From JAVJST01 sp040219295 (GTDB lineage Bacteria; Pseudomonadota; Alphaproteobacteria; Rhodospirillales; Casp-alpha2): DNA of 64,000 bases. Under the pieces are notes generated by a model that was not told where the DNA came from, searched no databases, and saw only the letters and a program-made list of their open reading frames with translations. The DNA is taken from the NCBI GenBank assembly GCA_040219295.1, contig JAVJST010000005.1, positions 1 through 64,000 of the forward strand. The letters run 5' to 3'. Below are positions 43,977 to 52,016 of the stretch, in pieces. Within the stretch, counting starts at the first letter, position 1. Each line of letters opens with the position of its first letter. The position numbers were made by a program, and so were the translations under genes.

Positions 43977-44879
43977 CTAGGGCGCGGCGCTGCTCAGCCA
44001 GTCGCTGAACGCCGATACCGCCGGTTCGACGGGACGGACCGTCGGCAGCAGGACGTGATAGCCGAAATCGGTTTCCACGAGATCCGACAACGGCCGGACC
44101 AGCCTGCCGTCGGCGATCAGCCGGTCGGCGAGGTGACGCCAGCCGAGCGCTATGCCCTCGCCGCGCGCCGCGGCGTCGAGCACCAGCGGGTAGTTGTTGA
44201 TCTGCAACCTGGGACCCTCCGTCGGACGGTCGACGCCGATCTGCGTCAGCCAGACGCGCCAGCTGATCCAGTCCCAGTGGTCGTCCTCGAGCTCGATCAG
44301 CGGCAGGCGCGCGAGGTCGGCCGGGGTCCGGATCGGGCCGTGCCGCTCGGCGAACGCCGGACTGCACACCGGAAACACCGCTTCGCCAAACAGCTCGCGG
44401 CTGTCGAACCCGGGCCAGTCGCCGCTGCCGTGAACGATGGCGATGTCGTTGGCGTCGGCGAGACAGTCGGCCTCGTTGTCGGAGACCACCAGGCGCACCG
44501 CGATGTCGGGATGGCGCTTGCGGAAGTCGCCGAGCCGGTCCGCGAGCCACAGCGCGGCGACGGACTGGTCGGTGGCGACGTTGATGCGCACGTTGCCGCC
44601 GGTGGTGCGGACCTGTTCGGCGGCATTGGCGATCTGCGCCAGCGCCGGCGCCGCGGCGTGCAGCAGCTGGCGGCCCTCGGCGGTCAGGGTAACGCGTCGG
44701 TTGGCGCGCACGAACAGCCTGACGCCGAGGTCGTCCTCGAGCGCCTTGATCTGGCGGCTAATCGCGGCCTGGGTGAGGTTCAGTTCCTCGGCCGCGCGGG
44801 TGAAGCTGAGATGCCGGGCGGCGGCTTCGAACGCGGTCAGGGCGCCCAGCGGCGGCAGGCGTTTCCGCAGATAATGCAT
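43977..44879 (-). CDS. GcvA-like LysR transcriptional regulator
   Basis: A 300-residue LysR protein of the GcvA type, seen in the start RKRLPPLGALTAFEAAARHL, helix-turn-helix SFTRAAEELNLTQAAISRQI, and the effector-domain stretch FVRANRRVTLTAEGRQLL. It is divergent from the Rieske oxygenase gene, with a 104-bp gap, so it very likely regulates it. GcvA relatives often respond to glycine or quaternary-amine metabolism. ATG 44879 is the family-like start; ATG 44885 adds two residues. Both start codons lie inside a repeated ATGCATA-type motif. Confidence 0.88.
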   Translation of the reverse strand: MHYLRKRLPPLGALTAFEAAARHLSFTRAAEELNLTQAAISRQIKALEDDLGVRLFVRANRRVTLTAEGRQLLHAAAPALAQIANAAEQVRTTGGNVRINVATDQSVAALWLADRLGDFRKRHPDIAVRLVVSDNEADCLADANDIAIVHGSGDWPGFDSRELFGEAVFPVCSPAFAERHGPIRTPADLARLPLIELEDDHWDWISWRVWLTQIGVDRPTEGPRLQINNYPLVLDAAARGEGIALGWRHLADRLIADGRLVRPLSDLVETDFGYHVLLPTVRPVEPAVSAFSDWLSSAAP

Positions 44880-44902
44880 AATCATTAGTTATGCATATTC
44901 AT
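44874..44902. promoter_or_regulatory. Direct repeats at the LysR start, candidate autoregulatory site
   Basis: ATGCATAATCAT (44874-44885) and ATGCATATTCAT (44891-44902) match at 11 of 12 bases, 17 bases apart. They cover the LysR start codon and its upstream side; each contains the palindromic core ATGCAT. They could be binding sites for the LysR protein. Confidence 0.35.
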
Positions 44903-44983
44903 CAGAAAGTATCAATTTTATCGGTCACTGAGTGCGTTTAGCTTATTTGAAAGGGAAGCAGGCGAACCAAGGGAGACCCAAGC

Positions 44984-46117
44984 ATGAGCAACGTTCTGGC
45001 ATTTCGCGACGACGACCGGCCGTTCGACAAGGAACCGGCGAAATCCTTCTCCATCCCGGCGCGCTATTACACCGACCCGGCGATGCTCGATATCGAGTAC
45101 GAGAAGGTGTTTCACGCCAACTGGTGGCTCGCGTGTCATGCCGGGCGTTTGCGCCAGACCGGGGACTTCGTGGTCGTCGACATCGGCGACGAGCAGATCC
45201 TGATCGTGCGCGGCCGCGACGACGTGATCCGCGCCTTCTACAACGTCTGCATGCACCGCGGCCACCAGATCACCAGGGAAAAGGCCGGGCGCATGTCGAA
45301 CCTGATGGTGTGCCCGTATCACGCCTGGTCGTTCGCACTCGACGGCTCGCTGGTGCGCGCGCGCAACACCGACGCCATGCCCAACTTCGACAAGTCGGAT
45401 TACGGCCTGAAGCCGGTCCGCTGCGAAACCCGGGGCGGCTTCGTCTGGGTCAACGTCGACGGCAACGCGCCCGACATCGCCGAGGTCGTCGAGGACCTCG
45501 AGGATCAGATCAAGTCCTACATTCCCGCGCTCGACGACCTCGTGTTCTCGCAGCGCGTCGAATATCGGGTCAACTGCAACTGGAAGGTCATGATCGACAA
45601 CTTCCTCGAATGCTATCACTGCACGCCCGCGCACCCGGCGCTGGTCGACCTCATGGACATGCAGACCTACGACGTGAACACGCGGCGCTGGATGTCGAGC
45701 CACATCGCCGGCGCGCCGCGCTCGACCGCGACGGCGGCCTACAGCTTCGAGAAGGGCGACGTCGACTTCGGCTACGCGGCGTGGTTCGTGTGGCCGAACG
45801 TGACGATCTGGGCGTATCCCGGCGAGGCCAACATCATGACCCTGCAGATCATCCCCGACGGCCCCGACCACACCATCGAGTACCTCGACGTCTATTGCCT
45901 GCAGGAGGAACCGAGCCAGCAGATGAAGGACGCCATCAAGTACATGGATGAAGTCCTGCAGCCGGAGGATATCGGGCTCTGCGAGAGCGTCTACAAGGGC
46001 CTCAAGTCGAAGGGCTTCAACCAGGGCCGCTTCGTCTGCGACCCGGCGGAGCGCAACATCGCCGAACACGGCGTGCACCATTTCCAGAACCTGCTGATGG
46101 AAGCGGTCGGCGACTGA
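44984..46117 (+). CDS. Rieske-type aromatic/quaternary-amine oxygenase, alpha subunit
   Basis: A 377-residue oxygenase. The Rieske [2Fe-2S] ligands are Cys89/His91 (CMHRGH) and Cys110/His113 (CPYHAW). The mononuclear iron site is in NFLECYHCTPAHPALVD (His212, His217, with Glu209 in the bridging position). The family includes glycine betaine, carnitine and stachydrine oxygenases as well as aromatic dioxygenases; CYHCTPAHP is common in the quaternary-amine branch, which also fits the GcvA-like regulator. No reductase or beta subunit is beside it, so it depends on a reductase encoded elsewhere. AAGGGAG precedes ATG 44984. Confidence 0.85.
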   Translation: MSNVLAFRDDDRPFDKEPAKSFSIPARYYTDPAMLDIEYEKVFHANWWLACHAGRLRQTGDFVVVDIGDEQILIVRGRDDVIRAFYNVCMHRGHQITREKAGRMSNLMVCPYHAWSFALDGSLVRARNTDAMPNFDKSDYGLKPVRCETRGGFVWVNVDGNAPDIAEVVEDLEDQIKSYIPALDDLVFSQRVEYRVNCNWKVMIDNFLECYHCTPAHPALVDLMDMQTYDVNTRRWMSSHIAGAPRSTATAAYSFEKGDVDFGYAAWFVWPNVTIWAYPGEANIMTLQIIPDGPDHTIEYLDVYCLQEEPSQQMKDAIKYMDEVLQPEDIGLCESVYKGLKSKGFNQGRFVCDPAERNIAEHGVHHFQNLLMEAVGD

Positions 46118-46221
46118 TCCGATCGCGAGCGCCGGGGACGCGCGAAGCGCTTGTCCGCGCCCCACCGGACGGACTATAAGGTGCCCCGCCTGACGCCGGT
46201 GTTCCGCCGGCGCGCACCGAT

Positions 46222-46311
46222 GGAGGGGTGGCCGAGTGGCTGAAGGCGCACGCTTGGAAAGCGTGTATACGGGAAACCGTATCGGGGGTTCGAATCCCCC
46301 TCCCTCCGCCA
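46222..46311 (+). tRNA. tRNA-Ser (anticodon GGA)
   Basis: A 90-nt class II tRNA with a long variable arm (TATACGGGAAACCGTAT) and encoded CCA. The acceptor GGAGGGG pairs with TCCCTCC, discriminator G. The anticodon stem-loop CACGC-TTGGAAA-GCGTG gives GGA, reading UCC/UCU serine codons. The T arm GGGGG-TTCGAAT-CCCCC is perfect. Confidence 0.97.
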
Positions 46312-46314
46312 TCA

Positions 46315-46350
46315 AAAAGGCCCGCCCGGGTTTCCGGGACGGGCCTTTTT
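46315..46350 (+). terminator. Rho-independent terminator of tRNA-Ser
   Basis: GGCCCG-CCCGG and CCGGGA-CGGGCC form a long GC stem around a short T-rich loop, bordered by AAAAA and TTTTT, just past the tRNA. The A/T borders make it work in both directions. Confidence 0.85.
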
Positions 46351-46608
46351 GACGACGAGCGAGTGGATCTGATTACAACCCCGGGGTTCGGCGAGGACGC
46401 ACCGCGTCCAAGCGACGCCGCAGGCGGTCCCGAGCGCCAGCGAGGGATGGATATTGGCCGGGCAGGGCGATTTCCACTATCCCCCTTCCTCTACCATCTC
46501 TCATGGGAAACTTTTTTCAGTAACTCACAGGTCGAGTGGAGGCCTGCTTCCCGACACAGTTGCGGCGGGTCGAACGGGCCATGGGATTTACGAACGTATA
46601 CCCAGTGC
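46351..46608. other. Non-coding interval with a degenerate copy of the tRNA-Ser 3' end
   Basis: No supported gene. Bases 46479-46498 match the last 20 bases around the tRNA-Ser 3' end (46294-46313) at 17 of 20 positions, in the same orientation and 185 bases downstream. This is what a decayed attachment-site copy would look like. GC content falls from here to about 48.0 kb. Confidence 0.35.
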
Positions 46609-47736
46609 TCAAATGATTCCTCTGATCGCAAAATTTATGACGAGCAGCGCGGTAGCCATTAGCAAGACGGCAAAAAATTTCCTTTCGGGTCTTCTGTGCT
46701 CTATCGGCTGATCCCTCACGACTCTGTCTGGAAGGAGCGATCGAATAGCGGTACGGGGTGCGTCTGGACCCCCGTCCAGACCCAGGAAAGACAGCGTTTC
46801 TATATCGTCTCGGAACCAGCGACTAACCTGCTTGAACAGTCTCCCCAAGGCCCCCGGGATGTACCTATGCGGTGATGAATGATCCAACGAGGGATCGATC
46901 CGAAGCTTCGCCACATTCGAGAAGTGTGCTTCGGAAATTGTGAAGACGGGTATTCTCAGGGCAAAGAAAGAGCCTTCCCAATCCTCCATTAAGAGTTCTG
47001 ATGAAGAGACCGTCAGAACCGGTCCTCCTTTTGCCGCACTAACGAGATACTTAATGGCCGTGGCGGGCATGATGATTAGGAATAGGAGAACGAACACGCC
47101 ACCCGCCGTGTTGATAGGGAAGGCAGAGAACAACATGTCTGATAGGAACAACATGACCAGAAACATTGCGATCAAACAAAGTCCCGATAACCCGAGAAAG
47201 TGTCTGTATTTCTTGTCACATCTGAATACGTAATGAGGACCCGGTTCTCCACTGTCGGCAACTACGTGCTTATGTCCCTCCAGATCAAAGTTTCTCCAAT
47301 CGAATTGACCAGATGACGACGGGATTTCCTTTCCCAATGCCCGTCCGAATACGAGGGCGCTCATTCTTGCTACTTGCGCCCCACCTATGAACATCAGAAC
47401 GACGAGCACTGCTGACAAGATCACGGTGACCACGTCGAAGGTCGTACTTGGAGCGGGAATGGTTGCTTCGTTGCTGGTACTGTCGATTGGCAGGGGCTGC
47501 TCGAACCAAGCTGCCACAATCAATAGCAATACTTTCAGTAGACCGGGAACGAGAATGACTCCGGCCAAGCCGTAGCCGATTACCTTTCCCCATCCGCTTG
47601 GTCTTACCGCAACGTCATGCTCGTCGATGGCCTTCGCCAAGTATCGATATCCAAAGTACAAAGCACCTGTGCCGGCCATCGCCAATGAAACGGTGGTCGC
47701 GAGAGTAGCGATTTCGTCAGATTGCACTTCGAGCAA
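46609..47736 (-). CDS. Multi-pass membrane protein of unknown function
   Basis: A 375-residue protein with about six hydrophobic helices, near residues 8-30, 48-72, 100-122, 180-204, 208-230 and 355-373. A soluble region (about 125-178) lies between the third and fourth helices, and a larger one (235-350) lies before the last, with aromatic-rich segments (VSSSELLMEDWEGSFFALRI). I do not recognise a family. The start is TTG 47736, supported by AAGGTG six bases upstream; a GTG at 47727 is an alternative. The gene is visibly less GC-rich than its neighbours, stands alone beside tRNA-Ser and is a likely horizontally acquired gene. Confidence 0.55.
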   Translation of the reverse strand: MLEVQSDEIATLATTVSLAMAGTGALYFGYRYLAKAIDEHDVAVRPSGWGKVIGYGLAGVILVPGLLKVLLLIVAAWFEQPLPIDSTSNEATIPAPSTTFDVVTVILSAVLVVLMFIGGAQVARMSALVFGRALGKEIPSSSGQFDWRNFDLEGHKHVVADSGEPGPHYVFRCDKKYRHFLGLSGLCLIAMFLVMLFLSDMLFSAFPINTAGGVFVLLFLIIMPATAIKYLVSAAKGGPVLTVSSSELLMEDWEGSFFALRIPVFTISEAHFSNVAKLRIDPSLDHSSPHRYIPGALGRLFKQVSRWFRDDIETLSFLGLDGGPDAPRTAIRSLLPDRVVRDQPIEHRRPERKFFAVLLMATALLVINFAIRGII

Positions 47737-48172
47737 TTGTCACCTTGATCTTGGCACTGAGCGCAATGAAACTCACGCTAGGACCACCTACCCGAGAATG
47801 CAAATGCAGTGTCTGGCTTATGGGTTGAGCAGCCAACGAGGATGCCAGTCGTTTACCGGTCATCTTCGTCGGCTGTTTAGAGCGGCCTTGGTACGGCATT
47901 TGAACCAGCTCCTTCCGTCACCCCCGCTTCCTGGGCTGGCATCGCGAAAACTGCTTCAAGGCCTGACCGCCCCGGCGGTGACGATCCGTCACCCCCGTGT
48001 CGCCTTCAGCCGTGCGCGAAGTGGTGTTGAAAGGCATCTTGCGCCGGGCCAAATGACTTGCCATGGTGCGCCGGTGCCGTCATGTCCCAACTAGCATAGT
48101 GAAGGGGGCAGGGTTTCGTTGCAGGGTCGGACCCTCGGGATGGCAAACGTGCAAGAATTAAGGGTGTCAGAT
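47737..48172. other. 436-bp interval without a supported gene
   Basis: Contains the upstream region of the unknown membrane protein (left) and the leader of the molybdenum hydroxylase operon (right). I see no complete domain, tRNA or clear promoter. A plus-strand frame across it has no family features. Confidence 0.4.
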
Positions 48173-49030
48173 ATGCGTTACGAGTCTCCAGGTACGGTCG
48201 CCGACGCGGTCGCCATGCTGGCCGCCGAGGCCGGCATCGCGAAAGTGCTCGCGGGCGGTACGGATTTGTTGGTTCAGACCCGCTCGGGCATGGTCGAGCC
48301 GGATCTGGTTGTCGATCTCAAGCGGATTCCGGGCATGCTGGATATCCAGGCCGAGGACGGCGGATTCCGCATCGGCGCCGGCGTTTCGTGCGCCGCGCTC
48401 GGCGAGCACGACGAACTCAAGGCCATGTGGCCGGGCGTCGTCGAGGCCGCCAACCTGATCGGGTCGACCCAGGTCCAGGGCCGCGCGACGATGACCGGCA
48501 ACCTCTGCAACGCCTCGCCGGCCGCCGACAGCGTGCCGGCGATGATCGCCGCCGGCGCCACCGTGCGGATCGAGGGGCCGAACGGAGACCGCGACATTGC
48601 GGTCGAGGATCTCGCCGCCGGGCCGGGCAAGACGACGCTGGAGAAGGGCGAGATGGTGACCTCGGTGTTCCTGCCGGGCCGTCCCGCGAACTCGGGCGAC
48701 GCCTATCTGCGGTTCATTCCCCGCACCGAAATGGATATCGCCGTGGTCGGCGCCGCCGTCAGCCTGACGCTCGACGACGCGGGCGCGTGCACGGCGGCGC
48801 GGGTCTCGCTCGGCGCCGTGGCGCCGCGCGCGCTGCTGGTCGAGGACGCCGCCAAGGCGCTGATCGGCACCAAGGTCGACGACGACGCCATGGAAAAACT
48901 GGCGGCGGCCTGTTCGGCGGCGGCATCGCCGATCGACGACAAGCGCGGCACCGTGGCATTCCGGGTGGACGTCGCGGGGGTTCTCGCCCGCCGCGCGTGC
49001 GGCATCGCACTCTCCAGGGCAAGGAGCTGA
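48173..49030 (+). CDS. Molybdenum hydroxylase FAD-binding (medium) subunit
   Basis: A 285-residue subunit of the xanthine dehydrogenase/CO dehydrogenase family. FAD-binding blocks are clear: VLAGGTDLLVQTRSG near residue 30 and STQVQGRATMTGNLCNASPA near 105. It carries electrons from the iron-sulfur subunit to the final acceptor. It lacks the extra [4Fe-4S] loop of 4-hydroxybenzoyl-CoA reductase. ATG 48173 (RYESPGTVADAVAML) is the family-type start, with AAGGG nine bases upstream; ATG 48140 is possible. It is the first gene of a medium-small-large-MoaD operon. Confidence 0.9.
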   Translation: MRYESPGTVADAVAMLAAEAGIAKVLAGGTDLLVQTRSGMVEPDLVVDLKRIPGMLDIQAEDGGFRIGAGVSCAALGEHDELKAMWPGVVEAANLIGSTQVQGRATMTGNLCNASPAADSVPAMIAAGATVRIEGPNGDRDIAVEDLAAGPGKTTLEKGEMVTSVFLPGRPANSGDAYLRFIPRTEMDIAVVGAAVSLTLDDAGACTAARVSLGAVAPRALLVEDAAKALIGTKVDDDAMEKLAAACSAAASPIDDKRGTVAFRVDVAGVLARRACGIALSRARS

Positions 49031-49032
49031 TC

Positions 49033-49521
49033 ATGAGCGGTAAAACCGTCACCACAACCATCAACGGCGACGCGGTCGAGTTCGTCTGCGGCGCCGACGA
49101 AACCCTACTCGATACCCTGCGCGACCGCCTTGGCCTGACGGGTTCCAAGGAAGGCTGCGGCACCGGCGACTGCGGCGCGTGCAGCGTCGTGCTCGACGGC
49201 CGCCTTGTGTGCTCGTGCCTGGTGCTGGCCGCCGAGGTCGAGGGCCGCACGGTCGAGACCATCGAGGGCATGGCCAGCGGCGAGGAACTTCACCCGCTGC
49301 AGACCAAGTTCATCGAGCACGCCGCGCTTCAGTGCGGTATCTGCACGCCCGGGTTCCTGGTCGCGGCGAAGTCGCTGCTCGACCGCAACCCGGATCCGAC
49401 GGAGACCGAAGTCCGCTACTGGCTGGCCGGCAACCTGTGCCGATGCACCGGCTACGACAAGATCGTCCGGGCGGTCATGGATGCCGCCCGCGAACTCAGG
49501 GAGGCCAAGAATGCCGCTTGA
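49033..49521 (+). CDS. Molybdenum hydroxylase [2Fe-2S] (small) subunit
   Basis: A 162-residue subunit with two [2Fe-2S] domains: the plant-ferredoxin type (GSKEGCGTGDCGACSVVLDG) and the C-terminal helical type (LQCGICTPGFLVAAKSLL and LAGNLCRCTGYDKIVRAV). It moves electrons from the molybdenum site to FAD. AAGGAG precedes ATG 49033 and the gene overlaps the large subunit by 11 bases. Confidence 0.95.
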   Translation: MSGKTVTTTINGDAVEFVCGADETLLDTLRDRLGLTGSKEGCGTGDCGACSVVLDGRLVCSCLVLAAEVEGRTVETIEGMASGEELHPLQTKFIEHAALQCGICTPGFLVAAKSLLDRNPDPTETEVRYWLAGNLCRCTGYDKIVRAVMDAARELREAKNAA

Positions 49522-51769
49522 TGAAACGCTGACCAACGAACGCAAATTCAAGGTCGTCGGTACGCGGCCCAACCGCCCCGACGGCATCGACAAGGTTACC
49601 GGCCGCGCTCGCTACGGCGCCGACATGACCATGCCCGGCATGCTGTGGGGCATGATCCTGCGCAGCCCGCACGCCCACGCCCGCATCAAGGGCATCGACG
49701 CGTCCAAGGCGCTGGCGCTCTCCGGCGTCAAGGCCGTGGTCACGGCCGAAGACTTCGAGATGCGCGACGACGACCTGCGCGACACCCTGATCAACGTCAT
49801 GGCGCGCGACAAGGCGCTCTACGACGGCCACACGGTCGCCGCCGTCGCGGCGACGTCGAAGAGCATCGCCAAGAAGGCACTGAAACTGATCGAGGTCGAC
49901 TACGACGTGCTGCCCGCGGTGGTTGACGAGAACGCCGCGATGGCGCCCGACGCGCCGCTGCTCTACGACGACATGTTTACCCAGGGCGTCGATCCGGCAC
50001 CGACCAAGCCGTCGAACGTGGCCAACGTGCTGGAATTCGGTCACGGCGACGTCGAGGCCGGCTTTGCCAAGGCGGACGTGGTCATCGAGCGCACCTTCAA
50101 GACCGGCGCCACCCACCAGGGCTACATCGAGCCGCACGCCTGCGTCGCCAGCTACAACCCGGACGGATACGCCGAGATGTGGGTCTGTACCCAGGGTCAC
50201 TTCATGATCCGCGACAACTGCGCGCGGCTGCTCGGCATGGACCTGTCGCGCCTGCGTGTCACCGCGTCGGAAATCGGCGGCGGTTTTGGCGGCAAGACCA
50301 CCGTGTTCATCGAACCGGTCGCGCTGGCGCTGTCGAAGAAGACCGGCCGCCCGGTCAAGATCGTGATGAGCCGCGACGAGGTGTTCCGCGCCACCGGGCC
50401 GACGTCGTCGTCGACCAACCGGGTCAAGATCGGCGCCACCAAGGACGGCCGCATCGTCGCCGCGGAAGCCGAGCTTCGCTACCAGGGCGGCCCGTTCGCC
50501 GGTTCGCCGGTCGAGTGGGGCGCGATGACCGCGTTCGCCTGCTACGACCTGGAGAACGTCAAGACCGTCGGTTACGACGTCGTCTGCAACCGCCCGAAAC
50601 AGGCGGCCTACCGCGCGCCCGGCGCGCCGATGATCGCCTTCGGCGTCGAAAGCGTGATGGACGACGTTGCACACGAACTGGGCATGGACCCGGTCGACTT
50701 CCGTATCCTCAACCAGGCCAAGGAAGGCACCAAGTCGTCCTACGGCCCGACCTACGGTCCGATCGGCATCGCCGCCTGTCTCGACGCGCTGAAGCATTCG
50801 GACCACTACCAGTCGCCGGTGCCGGAGGGCTGCGGCCGCGGTACGGCGGTCGGTTTCTGGTTCAACTTCGGCGGTCAGACCTGCGTCGGCCTCAACGTCA
50901 ACGAGGACGGCACGGTGACGATCCAACTCGGCACCCAGGACATCGGCGGCTCGCGTGCCTCGATGTGCCTGATGACGGCCGAGGCGCTCGGCATTCCGTA
51001 CGAGGATGTCCGCGCCGTCAACGCCGACACCTCGGCGATCGGTTTCACCGAAACGACCGAAGGCAGCCGAACCACGTTCTCGTCCGGCATGGCGCTGATC
51101 AAAGCGGCGGGCGAGACAACGAAGAAGATGTGCGCCCGCGCCGCCAAGGTCTGGGGCATTCCGGAAGAAGCGGTCGAGTGGGTCGACGGGGCCGCGCGCC
51201 CGGCCGGCGACAACGCCGGCAAGTTCGATCCGATGACCTTCAAGGAAATCGCCGCCATCGCGCACAGCACCGGCGGACCGATCGCCGGCCATTCGGAGAT
51301 CAACGCGGAGAACGCCGGCGAAGGTTTCGCCGCGCACATCTGCGATCTCAAGGTCGATCCGGAAACCGGCTTCACCGAAGTGGTGCGTTACACCGTGATT
51401 CAGGATGCCGGCAAGGCGGTGCACCCGTCCTACGTCGAGGGCCAGATGCAGGGCGCCGCGGCGCAGGGTATCGGTTGGGCGTTGAACGAGGAGTACATCT
51501 ACTCGGAAGACGGCCGCCTGCAGAACCCGGGTTTCCTCGATTACCGCATCCCGGTCTGTTCGGACCTGCCGATGCTCGAAACCGTGATCGTCGAGGTACC
51601 CAATCCGGGTCACCCGTTCGGCGTGCGCGGCGTCGGCGAGACCTCGATCGTGCCGCCGCTCGGCGCTATCGGCAACGCGGTCCGCAATGCCACGGGCATG
51701 CGCATGCTGGAAACGCCGATGTCGCCGCCGCGCCTGGTGGCGGCCTTCCGCGAGGCCGCCAAGGCGTGA
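49511..51769 (+). CDS. Molybdenum hydroxylase molybdopterin-binding (large) subunit
   Basis: A 752-residue catalytic subunit binding molybdenum-cytosine dinucleotide. Landmarks are GKVTG-type start (DGIDKVTGRARYGADMTMPG), GGGFGGKTTVFIEPVALAL, AYRAPGAPMIAFGVESVMDD and, near the end, FGVRGVGETSIVPPLGAIG with the catalytic Glu. CO dehydrogenase has AYRCSFR at the active-site loop, so this is not a CO oxidiser. It belongs with xanthine-, nicotinate- or aldehyde-type hydroxylases; the substrate is unknown. Start is ATG 49511, overlapping the small subunit. Confidence 0.92.
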   Translation: MPLDETLTNERKFKVVGTRPNRPDGIDKVTGRARYGADMTMPGMLWGMILRSPHAHARIKGIDASKALALSGVKAVVTAEDFEMRDDDLRDTLINVMARDKALYDGHTVAAVAATSKSIAKKALKLIEVDYDVLPAVVDENAAMAPDAPLLYDDMFTQGVDPAPTKPSNVANVLEFGHGDVEAGFAKADVVIERTFKTGATHQGYIEPHACVASYNPDGYAEMWVCTQGHFMIRDNCARLLGMDLSRLRVTASEIGGGFGGKTTVFIEPVALALSKKTGRPVKIVMSRDEVFRATGPTSSSTNRVKIGATKDGRIVAAEAELRYQGGPFAGSPVEWGAMTAFACYDLENVKTVGYDVVCNRPKQAAYRAPGAPMIAFGVESVMDDVAHELGMDPVDFRILNQAKEGTKSSYGPTYGPIGIAACLDALKHSDHYQSPVPEGCGRGTAVGFWFNFGGQTCVGLNVNEDGTVTIQLGTQDIGGSRASMCLMTAEALGIPYEDVRAVNADTSAIGFTETTEGSRTTFSSGMALIKAAGETTKKMCARAAKVWGIPEEAVEWVDGAARPAGDNAGKFDPMTFKEIAAIAHSTGGPIAGHSEINAENAGEGFAAHICDLKVDPETGFTEVVRYTVIQDAGKAVHPSYVEGQMQGAAAQGIGWALNEEYIYSEDGRLQNPGFLDYRIPVCSDLPMLETVIVEVPNPGHPFGVRGVGETSIVPPLGAIGNAVRNATGMRMLETPMSPPRLVAAFREAAKA

Positions 51770-51770
51770 C

Positions 51771-52016
51771 ATGGTCAAGGTGACGCTGAACGGGTCGTTG
51801 CGGTCGAAGGCGGGCGGTCAGTCGGAGTTCGACATCGACGCCGCCGACATCCGCGACCTGTTCCGTCAGCTTGGCGAGCTTCAGCCCAAGCTGAAACCGC
51901 TGCTCGACGACGGGGTCGTTGTCGCCATCGACAACCAGATCTATCGCGACTCCCTGTTCCAGCCGCTACCCGAGGGCAGCGACGTCCAGCTGCTGCCGAA
52001 ACTGGCCGGGGGCTAG
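51771..52016 (+). CDS. MoaD/ThiS-like sulfur carrier protein
   Basis: An 81-residue ubiquitin-like protein ending in the double-glycine tail LLPKLAGG needed for adenylation and thiocarboxylate formation. Internal blocks (VKVTLNGSLRSKAGG, VVVAIDNQIYRDSLFQPLP, EGSDVQLLPKL) fit MoaD. It starts two bases after the large subunit stop, so it is in the molybdenum hydroxylase operon. It may supply sulfur for the cofactor of that enzyme, or be a dedicated carrier for another thio-transfer. Its stop overlaps by four bases the convergent LysR. Confidence 0.85.
   Translation: MVKVTLNGSLRSKAGGQSEFDIDAADIRDLFRQLGELQPKLKPLLDDGVVVAIDNQIYRDSLFQPLPEGSDVQLLPKLAGG

Noticed and set aside
46228..46662. Plus-strand frame beginning MAEWLKAHAWKACIRE
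   Set aside because: Translation through tRNA-Ser and its terminator.
47627..48094. 155-residue plus-strand frame
   Set aside because: Partly antisense to the membrane protein gene and without domain, ribosome site or conserved pattern.
49511..51769. CO dehydrogenase large subunit
   Set aside because: The active-site loop is AYRAPGAP, not the AYRCSFR of form I CO dehydrogenase.
49496..51778. 760-residue minus-strand open frame
   Set aside because: Antisense to the molybdenum hydroxylase large subunit; no recognisable domain.
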